From contig JALHJD010000128.1 of the NCBI GenBank assembly GCA_022837185.1, positions 3,533-11,587 of the forward strand: 8,055 nt of DNA, given 5' to 3'. This stretch comes from Desulfobacteraceae bacterium. GTDB lineage: Bacteria > Desulfobacterota > Desulfobulbia > Desulfobulbales > Desulfobulbaceae. The notes under the pieces are model-generated. The model was not told the DNA's origin and searched no databases. It worked only from the letters and a program-made list of their open reading frames with translations. A program made the position numbers and the translations under genes. Of this stretch, positions 1 through 4,991 are shown piece after piece; the stretch's first letter is position 1, and every line of letters starts with the position of its first letter.

Positions 1-18
1 CCGGGGGCGGGTTTCCCA

Positions 19-801
19 TTATATCAAGCCGAGCCAGTCATGGAAAATAAATACCAGGATTTCAAAGGCGATGAGCAGGATGATGATCCATTCAAGTGCC
101 GATGAATGCTGATGGCGCAGCTCTTCGGCGACCAGGCCGAGCACATCGTTGACCGTGTTCAGCTTGTGCTGGATCAGGTGCAGACGTTGTTCGAGCTCCA
201 GGTAGCCGATGGTTTTCTGGTAGTAATGCTGGTATTCGGGGTAATCCCAGAAAAATTCCGGGGTATCCAGCAGGTCGAAGCGCAGGAGAATGTCGCTTTT
301 GCTCAGGTGTGCCTTCCCCTGCCAGCGGGAAAGGGTTCTGCGTTTCATGGCGATGCGGCCGTTGCGGGCGAGGTCGGCGGCAATGGCCTGGGTGTCGCCG
401 ATCAGATTTTTTGCCCGCCGTTCAAAAACCGACAGCTTGCTGCTCTGGGCCAGGGCGTGGCTGACCGCCAGCCGGCACAGCGGTTCCTCGCTGTCCATGG
501 TGATGCGGTCGAAATGGATGCGGAAGGCGTCGCCGCCCGCGTATTCAAAATAATCCTTCTCAATCTCGGGCTCGGGCCTGCTGAAGGCCGGTTCGAGCCA
601 GGACAGGTCAGGTTCGGCCGTATCGGTCTGCCAGACGACGACAACGCCGTAGGAAAAAACAAAGTACTCTCCCTTTTCCCAGGGGATGATAAAGGCCCCT
701 TTGATTTTCCTGCTGGCGGGGAAACGACTGGCCAGCATGGTTATCTTGCCGATGTCGAAATCCTCGGCAAGACAGTACGAGACAATTCGCTGTGCAGGCA
801 A
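19..801 (-). CDS. RMD1/DUF155-family protein with C-terminal membrane anchor
   Basis: A 260-residue protein that I assign to the RMD1/RMND1 (DUF155) family. Its bacterial role is not established; eukaryotic relatives are mitochondrial or sporulation-linked. Visible family features are a hydrophobic strand ending YFVFSYGVVVVW (about 46-57), the segment SHALAQSSKLSVFE (114-127), and DTPEFFWDYPEYQHYY (179-194). A helical, coiled-coil-prone stretch (about 200-232) follows. A single hydrophobic segment after LEWII (about 237-257) lies almost at the C-terminus, so the protein is probably tail-anchored with its main domain in the cytoplasm. The start codon is TTG at 799-801, chosen because AAGGAGG at 810-816 sits 8 bases upstream and no in-frame ATG lies nearby. 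It is transcribed divergently from the nucleotidase gene. Family assignment is fairly secure; function is unknown. Confidence 0.85.
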   Translation of the reverse strand: MPAQRIVSYCLAEDFDIGKITMLASRFPASRKIKGAFIIPWEKGEYFVFSYGVVVVWQTDTAEPDLSWLEPAFSRPEPEIEKDYFEYAGGDAFRIHFDRITMDSEEPLCRLAVSHALAQSSKLSVFERRAKNLIGDTQAIAADLARNGRIAMKRRTLSRWQGKAHLSKSDILLRFDLLDTPEFFWDYPEYQHYYQKTIGYLELEQRLHLIQHKLNTVNDVLGLVAEELRHQHSSALEWIIILLIAFEILVFIFHDWLGLI

Positions 802-809
802 GTCAACAC

Positions 810-816
810 CCTCCTT
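810..816 (-). promoter_or_regulatory. Ribosome binding site deciding a TTG start
   Basis: On the minus strand this reads AAGGAGG, 8 bases before the TTG at 801-799. It is the main reason for calling a TTG start for the RMD1-family gene. Confidence 0.7.
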
Positions 817-858
817 GCGGCCGAAAAAAACACTCTTTGCGGATATCCAGTCCTTGTT

Positions 859-893
859 GCCGGCCGCCGGGTTCTGTTATGCTGTCGGCCGGC
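859..893. repeat. 8-bp inverted repeat in the divergent promoter region
   Basis: GCCGGCCG (859-866) and its exact complement CGGCCGGC (886-893) are separated by 19 bases. A second outer pair, TTGCCG (857-862) and CGGCAA (903-908), encloses the same region. The repeat ends 16 bases before the TATAAT of the nucleotidase gene, so it covers the place where a -35 element would be. It could be an operator or simply a GC-rich coincidence. Confidence 0.35.
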
Positions 894-909
894 CGGTATT
901 ATCGGCAAC

Positions 910-915
910 TATAAT
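910..915 (+). promoter_or_regulatory. Candidate -10 box for the nucleotidase gene
   Basis: A perfect TATAAT lies 37 bases before the ATG at 953. The sequence 17 bases further upstream (GGCCGG, 887-892) does not resemble TTGACA, so any promoter here would be weak or activator-dependent. Confidence 0.4.
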
Positions 916-952
916 AGCACCATATCCATCAATCTGCTACCTGGAGGCCGCT

Positions 953-2473
953 ATGCTCCGAAAAATCACCGTTCACGCCGTTCTGCTGCTGGCCGTCGTT
1001 CTGCTCCCCGGCTGCGGTGCCGGGTTGCGGCCGGAAGCTTCCGGCCACGGGTCCTCCGGGCCGGTTGAGTTCATCATTCTGCAGATGAACGACATCTATG
1101 AGCTCACCCCTGTCAGCGGGGGAAGGGAAGGAGGGCTTGCCCGGGTTGCCGCCGTCAGGAAGGAACTGCTGGTCGAGAATCCCAATACCGTAACCGTTCT
1201 GGGCGGCGACCTGTTCAGTCCATCGGCCCTCGGCACCGCCATGGTGGACGGCAAGTCCCTTGCCGGCCGGCAGATGGTTGCCGTCATGAATCTGCTCGGC
1301 CTTGATTACGCCACCTTCGGCAACCATGAGTTTGACCTCGGGGAGCGTGATTTCCTCGACAGACTGGCGGAATCCGGTTTCACCTGGATTTCCGCCAACG
1401 TCTTCGACCGGCACGGCCGACCGTTCCCCGGGGTGGTCGACAGAAAAATCATCGAGTTGGAAGACGGTGGGGGCCGGACCGTGCGGCTGGGTCTGTTCGG
1501 ACTCACTGTTCCGGCCAACAGAAAGGAGTACGTCAGCTATGCTGATCCGCTTGAAACTGCCCGGGCCATGGTCAAGGCACTCCGGCCCGAGGTGGATGTC
1601 CTGGCGGCGTTGACCCATCTGCCGGTGGACGACGACATCGCCCTGGCGGCCGGTGTGCCGGGCATTGATCTCATTGTAGGCGGCCATGAACATGAAAACA
1701 TCCAGCTTTGGCGGGGGGCAGGCTTTGTGCCGGTGTTCAAGGCCGACGCCAACGCCCGCACCCTGTATGTCCATCGCCTTGCCGTGGATCCCGATTCCGG
1801 CGGGATCACCATTCGTTCCGAGCTGCGGCGGGTGACCGACCGCGACCGGGCCGATCCGACCGTGGGGGCGGAAGTGGAGCGCTGGCAGGAAGCAGGCTTT
1901 GCCGCCTTCCGCCGCCAGGGCTTTGATCCGGAACAGGTGGCCGCCGTCATTCCGGAGCCGCTGGACGGTCTGGAGTCCAGCGTGCGCAACCGGCCCACCA
2001 ACCTGGCCTCGCTGATCGCCCGGTCCCTGCGGGCCGCGGTGCCCGGCGCGGAGCTCGCCTTCTATAACAGCGGGGCGGTCCGGATTGATGACGTCCTGCC
2101 GGCGGGGCCGCTGACGCAGTATGATATTATCCGCATTCTGCCCTTCGGCGACAGGATATGCGAAGCCGTCATTGACGGCTCCCTGCTGCGCCGGGTCCTG
2201 GACCAGGGCCAAAAGAACCGGGGGAGCGGCGGCTTTCTGCAGGCGGCGGGCGCGGTGCGGGACGGCCAGGGGGCATGGCTGATCAATGGCGAGCCCCTGG
2301 ATGACAACCGCACCTACCGAGCGGCGGTCAACGATTTTCTTCTTTCCGGCCGGGAGGGGAACCTCGCATTCTTTTCGCAGTCCAGCCCGCTTGTCCAGTC
2401 CCAATGCATCGAGCAGAGCGATATGCGCCGCGTCTTCGGCGACTACCTGGCCCGGCAGTACGGCCGTCACTGA
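953..2473 (+). CDS. 5'-nucleotidase/metallophosphatase family lipoprotein
   Basis: A 506-residue secreted metallophosphoesterase of the UshA/5'-nucleotidase family, expected to hydrolyse nucleotides or related phosphoesters outside the cytoplasm. The N-terminus is a lipoprotein signal: basic MLRK, a hydrophobic run, then the lipobox LLPGC with the acylated Cys at 21. The N-terminal metal domain shows NDIYE (D47), GGD (D86), GNHE (N124, H125), TH (H222) and GGHEHE (H245, H247). The C-terminal nucleotidase domain includes RPTNLASLIARSLR (347-360), YNSGAVR (371-377) and DIIRILPFGD (391-400). Tyr49 stands where UshA has a metal-ligand His (NDHHG motif); subfamilies with NDVYE are known, so activity is still plausible. 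ATG 953 was chosen because GGAGG (943-947) precedes it and the signal peptide starts there, although the frame is open further upstream. Substrate cannot be inferred. Confidence 0.9.
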   Translation: MLRKITVHAVLLLAVVLLPGCGAGLRPEASGHGSSGPVEFIILQMNDIYELTPVSGGREGGLARVAAVRKELLVENPNTVTVLGGDLFSPSALGTAMVDGKSLAGRQMVAVMNLLGLDYATFGNHEFDLGERDFLDRLAESGFTWISANVFDRHGRPFPGVVDRKIIELEDGGGRTVRLGLFGLTVPANRKEYVSYADPLETARAMVKALRPEVDVLAALTHLPVDDDIALAAGVPGIDLIVGGHEHENIQLWRGAGFVPVFKADANARTLYVHRLAVDPDSGGITIRSELRRVTDRDRADPTVGAEVERWQEAGFAAFRRQGFDPEQVAAVIPEPLDGLESSVRNRPTNLASLIARSLRAAVPGAELAFYNSGAVRIDDVLPAGPLTQYDIIRILPFGDRICEAVIDGSLLRRVLDQGQKNRGSGGFLQAAGAVRDGQGAWLINGEPLDDNRTYRAAVNDFLLSGREGNLAFFSQSSPLVQSQCIEQSDMRRVFGDYLARQYGRH

Positions 2474-2477
2474 GCGG

Positions 2478-2513
2478 CGGCCCGATCAGGGGCCCGGGGA
2501 TGTCTCGGGGGGC
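2478..2513. terminator. Possible weak bidirectional terminator between convergent genes
   Basis: The 43-base gap between the convergent nucleotidase and small exported protein genes holds GGCCC (2479-2483), a GATCAG loop and GGGCC (2490-2494). More G/C-rich sequence follows that could form an alternative stem. There is no T-run on either strand, so intrinsic termination is doubtful. Confidence 0.25.
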
Positions 2514-2516
2514 CGT

Positions 2517-2729
2517 TCAGCAGCCCATCAGCGGCGCCCGTCTTTTGGACATGGACCTGATTTTCACCGTTTCGCCGGGCTCGAGGAGTGCGGCCTTGCG
2601 GCCGCAGTCAAGAACCAGGGTGTCCTTCCGGGCGGAGACGACCTTGCAGTCGATGATTTCAGCGGCCAGGGCCGCAGTTGCGAAGAGTCCCAGGACTGCC
2701 GCCAGGAAAACGATGCCGCTGATTTTCAT
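2517..2729 (-). CDS. Small exported protein, function unknown
   Basis: A 70-residue protein of unknown function. Residues 1-22/23 form a clear Sec signal peptide: MK, a hydrophobic core, then ATAALAA with likely cleavage after A22 or A23. The mature part is about 47 residues with a predicted beta-rich pattern (IIDCKVVSARKDTLVLDCG, 25-43). It ends in a basic stretch and a terminal Cys. Cys28 and Cys42 could pair in the periplasm, leaving Cys70 unpaired. The start is well supported by AGGAGG about 5 bases upstream (minus strand, near 2735-2740). It lies 57 bases downstream of the carbonic anhydrase gene on the same strand, with no obvious terminator between, so the two may be co-transcribed. 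Confidence 0.75.
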   Translation of the reverse strand: MKISGIVFLAAVLGLFATAALAAEIIDCKVVSARKDTLVLDCGRKAALLEPGETVKIRSMSKRRAPLMGC

Positions 2730-2786
2730 GGTTTCCTCCTTCTCATGGTTTCAGCCTCTGTCCGGTCCGGCCCGCCGGCCAGCCCT

Positions 2787-3416
2787 TCAGGATATGGCGT
2801 AGAGACGCTCAACCTCTTCAGGCCCGGTGGTGCAGAGATCCAGATCCTTGAGGATGCCGTTGCCGATGCTGTATATCCATCCGTGCACGGCCAGTTCCAT
2901 GCCGCTGCTCCAGGCATTCCGGACAATGGTCGTGTGGCAGATGTTGATGACCTGTTCGCGGACGTTCAGTTCGCAGAGCAGGTCGAACTTTTCCCGGTCG
3001 TCCGCCGTCGCCTCGAGCCGGGCGCGGTGCAGGCGGCAGATGTCCCTGATATGCCGGAGCCAGTTGTCGATCAGACCGTGCTCCCCGCCTTCCAGGGCCG
3101 CCTTGATCCCGCCGCAGCCGTAGTGGCCGCAGACGATGATATGGCGTATGCGCAGCACTTCGACGGCATACTGCAGCACCGACAGGCAGTTCAGATCGGT
3201 GTGGATGACCAGGTTGGCGATGTTGCGGTGGACAAAAATTTCGCCGGGCAGCAGATCGACGATCTGGTTGGCAGGCACCCGGCTGTCTGAGCAGCCGATC
3301 CACAGATACTCGGGCTTCTGCTGCTTGGACAGCTTGAGGAAAAAATCCGGATCGGCCTGCTTTATGCCCGCCGCCCAGTGGCTGTTCCGTTCAAAAAGAT
3401 GGTTGAGCACCCGCAT
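2787..3416 (-). CDS. can: Beta-class carbonic anhydrase
   Basis: A 209-residue cytoplasmic zinc enzyme that interconverts CO2 and bicarbonate. The length and motif positions match E. coli Can. CSDSR at 42-46 gives the zinc ligand Cys42 and the Asp44/Arg46 dyad. GHYGCGG at 97-103 gives His98 and Cys101. HRNIAN (63-68) and the C-terminal VHGWIYSIGNG segment (about 178-188) are also typical. The ATG at 3416-3414 is preceded by GGGAG with 9 bases of spacing. It faces the nucleotidase gene and is followed by a small exported protein gene. The upstream gap holds a candidate promoter, a stem-loop and an inverted repeat that includes the ribosome binding site. The symbol follows similarity to Can. 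In an anaerobe its job is likely bicarbonate supply or pH balance; this part is inference. Confidence 0.95.
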   Translation of the reverse strand: MRVLNHLFERNSHWAAGIKQADPDFFLKLSKQQKPEYLWIGCSDSRVPANQIVDLLPGEIFVHRNIANLVIHTDLNCLSVLQYAVEVLRIRHIIVCGHYGCGGIKAALEGGEHGLIDNWLRHIRDICRLHRARLEATADDREKFDLLCELNVREQVINICHTTIVRNAWSSGMELAVHGWIYSIGNGILKDLDLCTTGPEEVERLYAIS

Positions 3417-3423
3417 TATCGTA

Positions 3424-3520
3424 ATCTCCCGGCTGCCGGTGTTGCCTCCCCGCCACAGTTATTCCTGCAGTAGAGCAGGAACGGTTCGCAGGCCTATCCT
3501 ATTCGGATTTGCCGGGAGAT
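3424..3520. repeat. 10-bp inverted repeat that includes the carbonic anhydrase ribosome binding site
   Basis: ATCTCCCGGC (3424-3433) and its exact complement GCCGGGAGAT (3511-3520) are 77 bases apart. In the minus-strand mRNA the proximal arm is GCCGGGAGAT, which contains the GGGAG ribosome binding site of carbonic anhydrase. The distal arm would be present only in transcripts that start upstream of about 3520. Confidence 0.45.
3462..3481 (-). promoter_or_regulatory. Stem-loop in the carbonic anhydrase leader
   Basis: TTCCTGC (3462-3468) and GCAGGAA (3475-3481) form a perfect 7-bp stem with a 6-base loop. It lies 46-65 bases before the carbonic anhydrase start. If the candidate promoter is real, it would sit at the very 5' end of the mRNA, where such stems can stabilise transcripts. 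No T-run follows on either strand, so it does not look like a terminator. Confidence 0.35.
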
Positions 3521-3524
3521 GCAA
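3496..3524 (-). promoter_or_regulatory. Candidate promoter for carbonic anhydrase
   Basis: On the minus strand TTGCAT (3524-3519) and TAGGAT (3501-3496) are separated by exactly 17 bases, matching three and four of six consensus positions. Transcription would begin near 3489, about 73 bases before the start codon. The match is modest. Confidence 0.3.
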
Positions 3525-3710
3525 GGGTGGGGAGGGAGATGAAACGGAGAGCGGGAAGGAATTTGAGTAGGCAGTCGGCAGCGTACTATAAAAGGCAGAA
3601 ACGGGAGGACGGAACGCGGGTTCGCCGGGAGTTGGGGCAGTCGGTAGAAAATAAGGGTTGGATGCTTACGGAAGAAGGCAAGGGAGGAAGCAGAGAGAAG
3701 CGGTGCGGGG
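3525..3710. other. Purine-rich non-coding stretch with short direct repeats
   Basis: I see no credible gene here. The plus strand is strongly purine-rich, with close G-runs at 3525-3527, 3529-3532 and 3534-3536. GGCAGTCGGCAG (3570-3581) recurs as GGCAGTCGGTAG (3636-3647). GCCGGGAG at 3511-3518 recurs at about 3624-3631. A basic plus-strand reading frame (3509-3766) crosses the region but has no family features and runs into the DUF2784 gene, so it is not called. Confidence 0.4.
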
Positions 3711-4082
3711 TCATGGTTTTTTTTTGGGCGGCGTACGCAGGGCCAGGAAATAGACGGCCGCGTTGATGAGAATGACGGCGGCGCCGAGGAGAAACTGGAT
3801 TTCCCGCGTCAGGGCCGCCGGATAGATGATCGGGACAAGGTAGTGTTCGATGAAGCCACCTGCATATCCGGCCTGGCCGGCTTTTGACCGCAGCAGGTTT
3901 TCCAGCGGGGTGAGGGGGCAGAGCCAGCCCCGGAACTCGATGGCCGCCGCCCAGGCCGCCGCCGGCAGGTGGACGAAGGCCCATTTCCTGTCCCAGCGCG
4001 CCAGCACGCCGCCGGTGACGACGAAGACGATAAAGAGCAGGTGAATGAGGACAACCGTGTCAGCCAGTAATGAATAGAGCAT
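3711..4082 (-). CDS. DUF2784-family membrane protein
   Basis: A 123-residue integral membrane protein of the DUF2784 family, whose function is unknown. The family signatures are clear: LLADTVVLIHLLFIVFVV (5-22), HLPAAAWAA (38-46), GWLCPLTPLEN (52-62), GGFIEHYLVPIIYP (75-88) and LTREIQ (91-96). Three or four hydrophobic segments are seen, at about 5-27, 37-52, 79-90 and 97-114. ATG 4082 was chosen because it begins at the family's usual N-terminus. An upstream in-frame ATG at 4142 would add 20 residues, but most of those are translated from a hexanucleotide repeat (Asp-Phe dipeptides), so that start is unlikely. The ribosome binding site is weak. The C-terminus reads through nine A residues as PPKKKP. 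It is the last gene of the minus-strand series beginning with the oxidoreductase. Confidence 0.88.
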   Translation of the reverse strand: MLYSLLADTVVLIHLLFIVFVVTGGVLARWDRKWAFVHLPAAAWAAAIEFRGWLCPLTPLENLLRSKAGQAGYAGGFIEHYLVPIIYPAALTREIQFLLGAAVILINAAVYFLALRTPPKKKP

Positions 4083-4094
4083 CAATATCTCATA

Positions 4095-4125
4095 GAAATC
4101 GGGATCGAAATCGAAATCGAAATCG
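4095..4125. repeat. Hexanucleotide tandem repeat (GAAATC/GATTTC)
   Basis: ATCGAA repeats three full times from 4104 to 4121, followed by ATCG. An imperfect copy (GAAATC, 4095-4100) precedes it, separated by GGG. On the minus strand it reads GATTTC units ending 12 bases before the DUF2784 start codon, so it lies in the leader of that gene. Length changes would come in steps of six bases, altering leader length but not frame. Confidence 0.8.
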
Positions 4126-4183
4126 CAAAACCTTCCAGTCAATACAGGAAGATTGCGGAAACATGTTTATTCCCTCATTTACG

Positions 4184-4198
4184 CCCGCACAGTGCGGG
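4184..4198 (-). terminator. Possible weak terminator hairpin after the four-helix membrane protein gene
   Basis: CCCGCA and TGCGGG form a perfect 6-bp stem with a 3-base loop, 31 bases beyond the stop codon of the upstream membrane protein gene. The following minus-strand bases (CGTAAATGAGGG) are not T-rich, so it is at best a weak terminator or a processing signal. Confidence 0.25.
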
Positions 4199-4229
4199 GT
4201 AACGGCACCGGGAATGGAAGATTTTCGCC

Positions 4230-4640
4230 TTACCGGCCCAGGCCGAGGAGAAAGATTCCCGTCCAGGCCGCGGTCCTGATCCAGTTGGTCCGGATCAGCC
4301 GGTTGATGACGGCAGGGTTTTTGCCGTCCCTCCGCAGCGCCGTATGGCAGGGGATCGACAACAGAAGGCTGGAGGCCCAGACCATGGCGATGCCCGCCAA
4401 AATCAGGAGGGTGGATACGTCCGGCGCTGTCAGGAAAACCAGGACCGCCAGCGCCAACTGGGCCATCATCAGCGATCCGGCGATGGCGCTGATCAGTTGC
4501 ATGTAGTGGCGGTGCCAGCCCCTGAACTCTTCCGTGTCGACATGGGCCAGGGAAGGGTAGATGATCAGCTGCACCAGCCAGATCAGTACAACCAGGCCGA
4601 AGTTGACCATGTCCAGCCACTGGTTGGGATTCACCGGCAT
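4230..4640 (-). CDS. Conserved four-helix membrane protein, function unknown
   Basis: A 136-residue protein with four hydrophobic segments at about 11-30, 48-71, 77-97 and 121-134, so an integral membrane protein. No enzymatic motif is recognised. Polar conserved-looking residues lie between the helices: FRGWHRHYMQLI (39-50) after helix 1 and IPCHTALRRDG (96-106) before TNWIRTAAW (118-126) at helix 4. I recall small uncharacterised membrane proteins, loosely DUF1772-like, with this IPxH and TNWxRT pattern, but cannot confirm the family. ATG 4638-4640 has only a weak upstream site (GGGGA about 9 bases away). The gene begins 20 bases after the second MoaD-like gene ends, so co-transcription with the oxidoreductase cassette is likely. 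Confidence 0.75.
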   Translation of the reverse strand: MPVNPNQWLDMVNFGLVVLIWLVQLIIYPSLAHVDTEEFRGWHRHYMQLISAIAGSLMMAQLALAVLVFLTAPDVSTLLILAGIAMVWASSLLLSIPCHTALRRDGKNPAVINRLIRTNWIRTAAWTGIFLLGLGR

Positions 4641-4660
4641 CTTCCGCTGTCCCCGACAGG

Positions 4661-4963
4661 CTATCTGCTCCGGTCGCCGGCCTGCTTGATCCCCAGGCAG
4701 TACCGGTGGGGGCCCGGAGTGCCGTACGGGACAAAGGCCACCCGGTCCCCGGCCCTGATGACATGGTCAAGCGGCCGGGCGACATGGTTGCAGAACACGG
4801 CTTCAATTTTGTCCAGGGGCAGTTCCAGGTCCAGGGCGATCTCCCTGGCGGTCCTGCCCCCGGGCGGCACCCGGAGCTCCACGGTGACCGGCAGCCCCTG
4901 TCTGGTCCGCAGAGTGTGCAGGAGGCCGAACATGCGGATGACCGCCGGTTTATCCGCGGCCAT
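4661..4963 (-). CDS. MoaD/ThiS-like ubiquitin-fold protein lacking C-terminal Gly-Gly
   Basis: A 100-residue protein with the beta-grasp pattern of MoaD/ThiS carriers. It shows strand VIRMFGLL (8-15), strand VTVELRVPPGGRTAREIALDL (26-46) leading into a helix, LPLDKIEAVFCNHVARPLD (48-66), and AGDRVAFVPYGTPG (71-84). The region from IRAGDRVAFVPY aligns well with the end of MoaD proteins. Instead of stopping at Gly-Gly it continues with GTPGPHRYCLGIKQAGDRSR, so it cannot form the usual C-terminal thiocarboxylate without processing. It lies 24 bases after the E1-like gene. ATG 4963 has no good ribosome binding site, whereas AAGGAGG with a well-placed ATG occurs 28 bases upstream in another frame. 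It probably works with the oxidoreductase cofactor genes, perhaps in pterin or metal handling; this is inference. Confidence 0.75.
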   Translation of the reverse strand: MAADKPAVIRMFGLLHTLRTRQGLPVTVELRVPPGGRTAREIALDLELPLDKIEAVFCNHVARPLDHVIRAGDRVAFVPYGTPGPHRYCLGIKQAGDRSR

Positions 4964-4991
4964 GGCAAAGCTGCATCGGGTGATGGTTCAT
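4950..4991 (-). other. 13-codon overlapping reading frame with ideal ribosome binding site
   Basis: AAGGAGG at 4999-5005 (minus strand) is 7 bases upstream of ATG 4991-4989. This ATG overlaps the stop of the E1-like gene as ATGA. The frame encodes MNHHPMQLCHGRG and stops at 4952-4950, inside the MoaD-like gene in a different frame. It may couple translation of the two genes, or mark a one-base indel that hides the true N-terminus. Confidence 0.35.

Noticed and set aside
686..952. Upstream extension of the nucleotidase reading frame
   Set aside because: It would overlap the divergent gene and put about 89 residues before a clear signal peptide; GGAGG directly precedes ATG 953.
929..2470. A 513-codon minus-strand frame opposite the nucleotidase gene
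   Set aside because: The plus strand encodes a clear lipoprotein metallophosphatase with all motifs in place; the antisense frame has no recognisable features.
3417..3710. A tRNA or other structured RNA gene in the gap, suggested by GGTTCG-like bases
   Set aside because: No cloverleaf, matching acceptor stem or anticodon arm can be drawn around these bases.
3509..3766. An 85-codon plus-strand frame in the purine-rich gap
   Set aside because: It has a biased basic composition, no domain or good ribosome binding site, and it overlaps the 3' end of the DUF2784 gene.
4083..4142. An N-terminal extension of the DUF2784 protein starting at 4142
   Set aside because: The added residues are mostly Asp-Phe repeats translated from the hexanucleotide repeat, and the family normally begins at the ATG at 4082.
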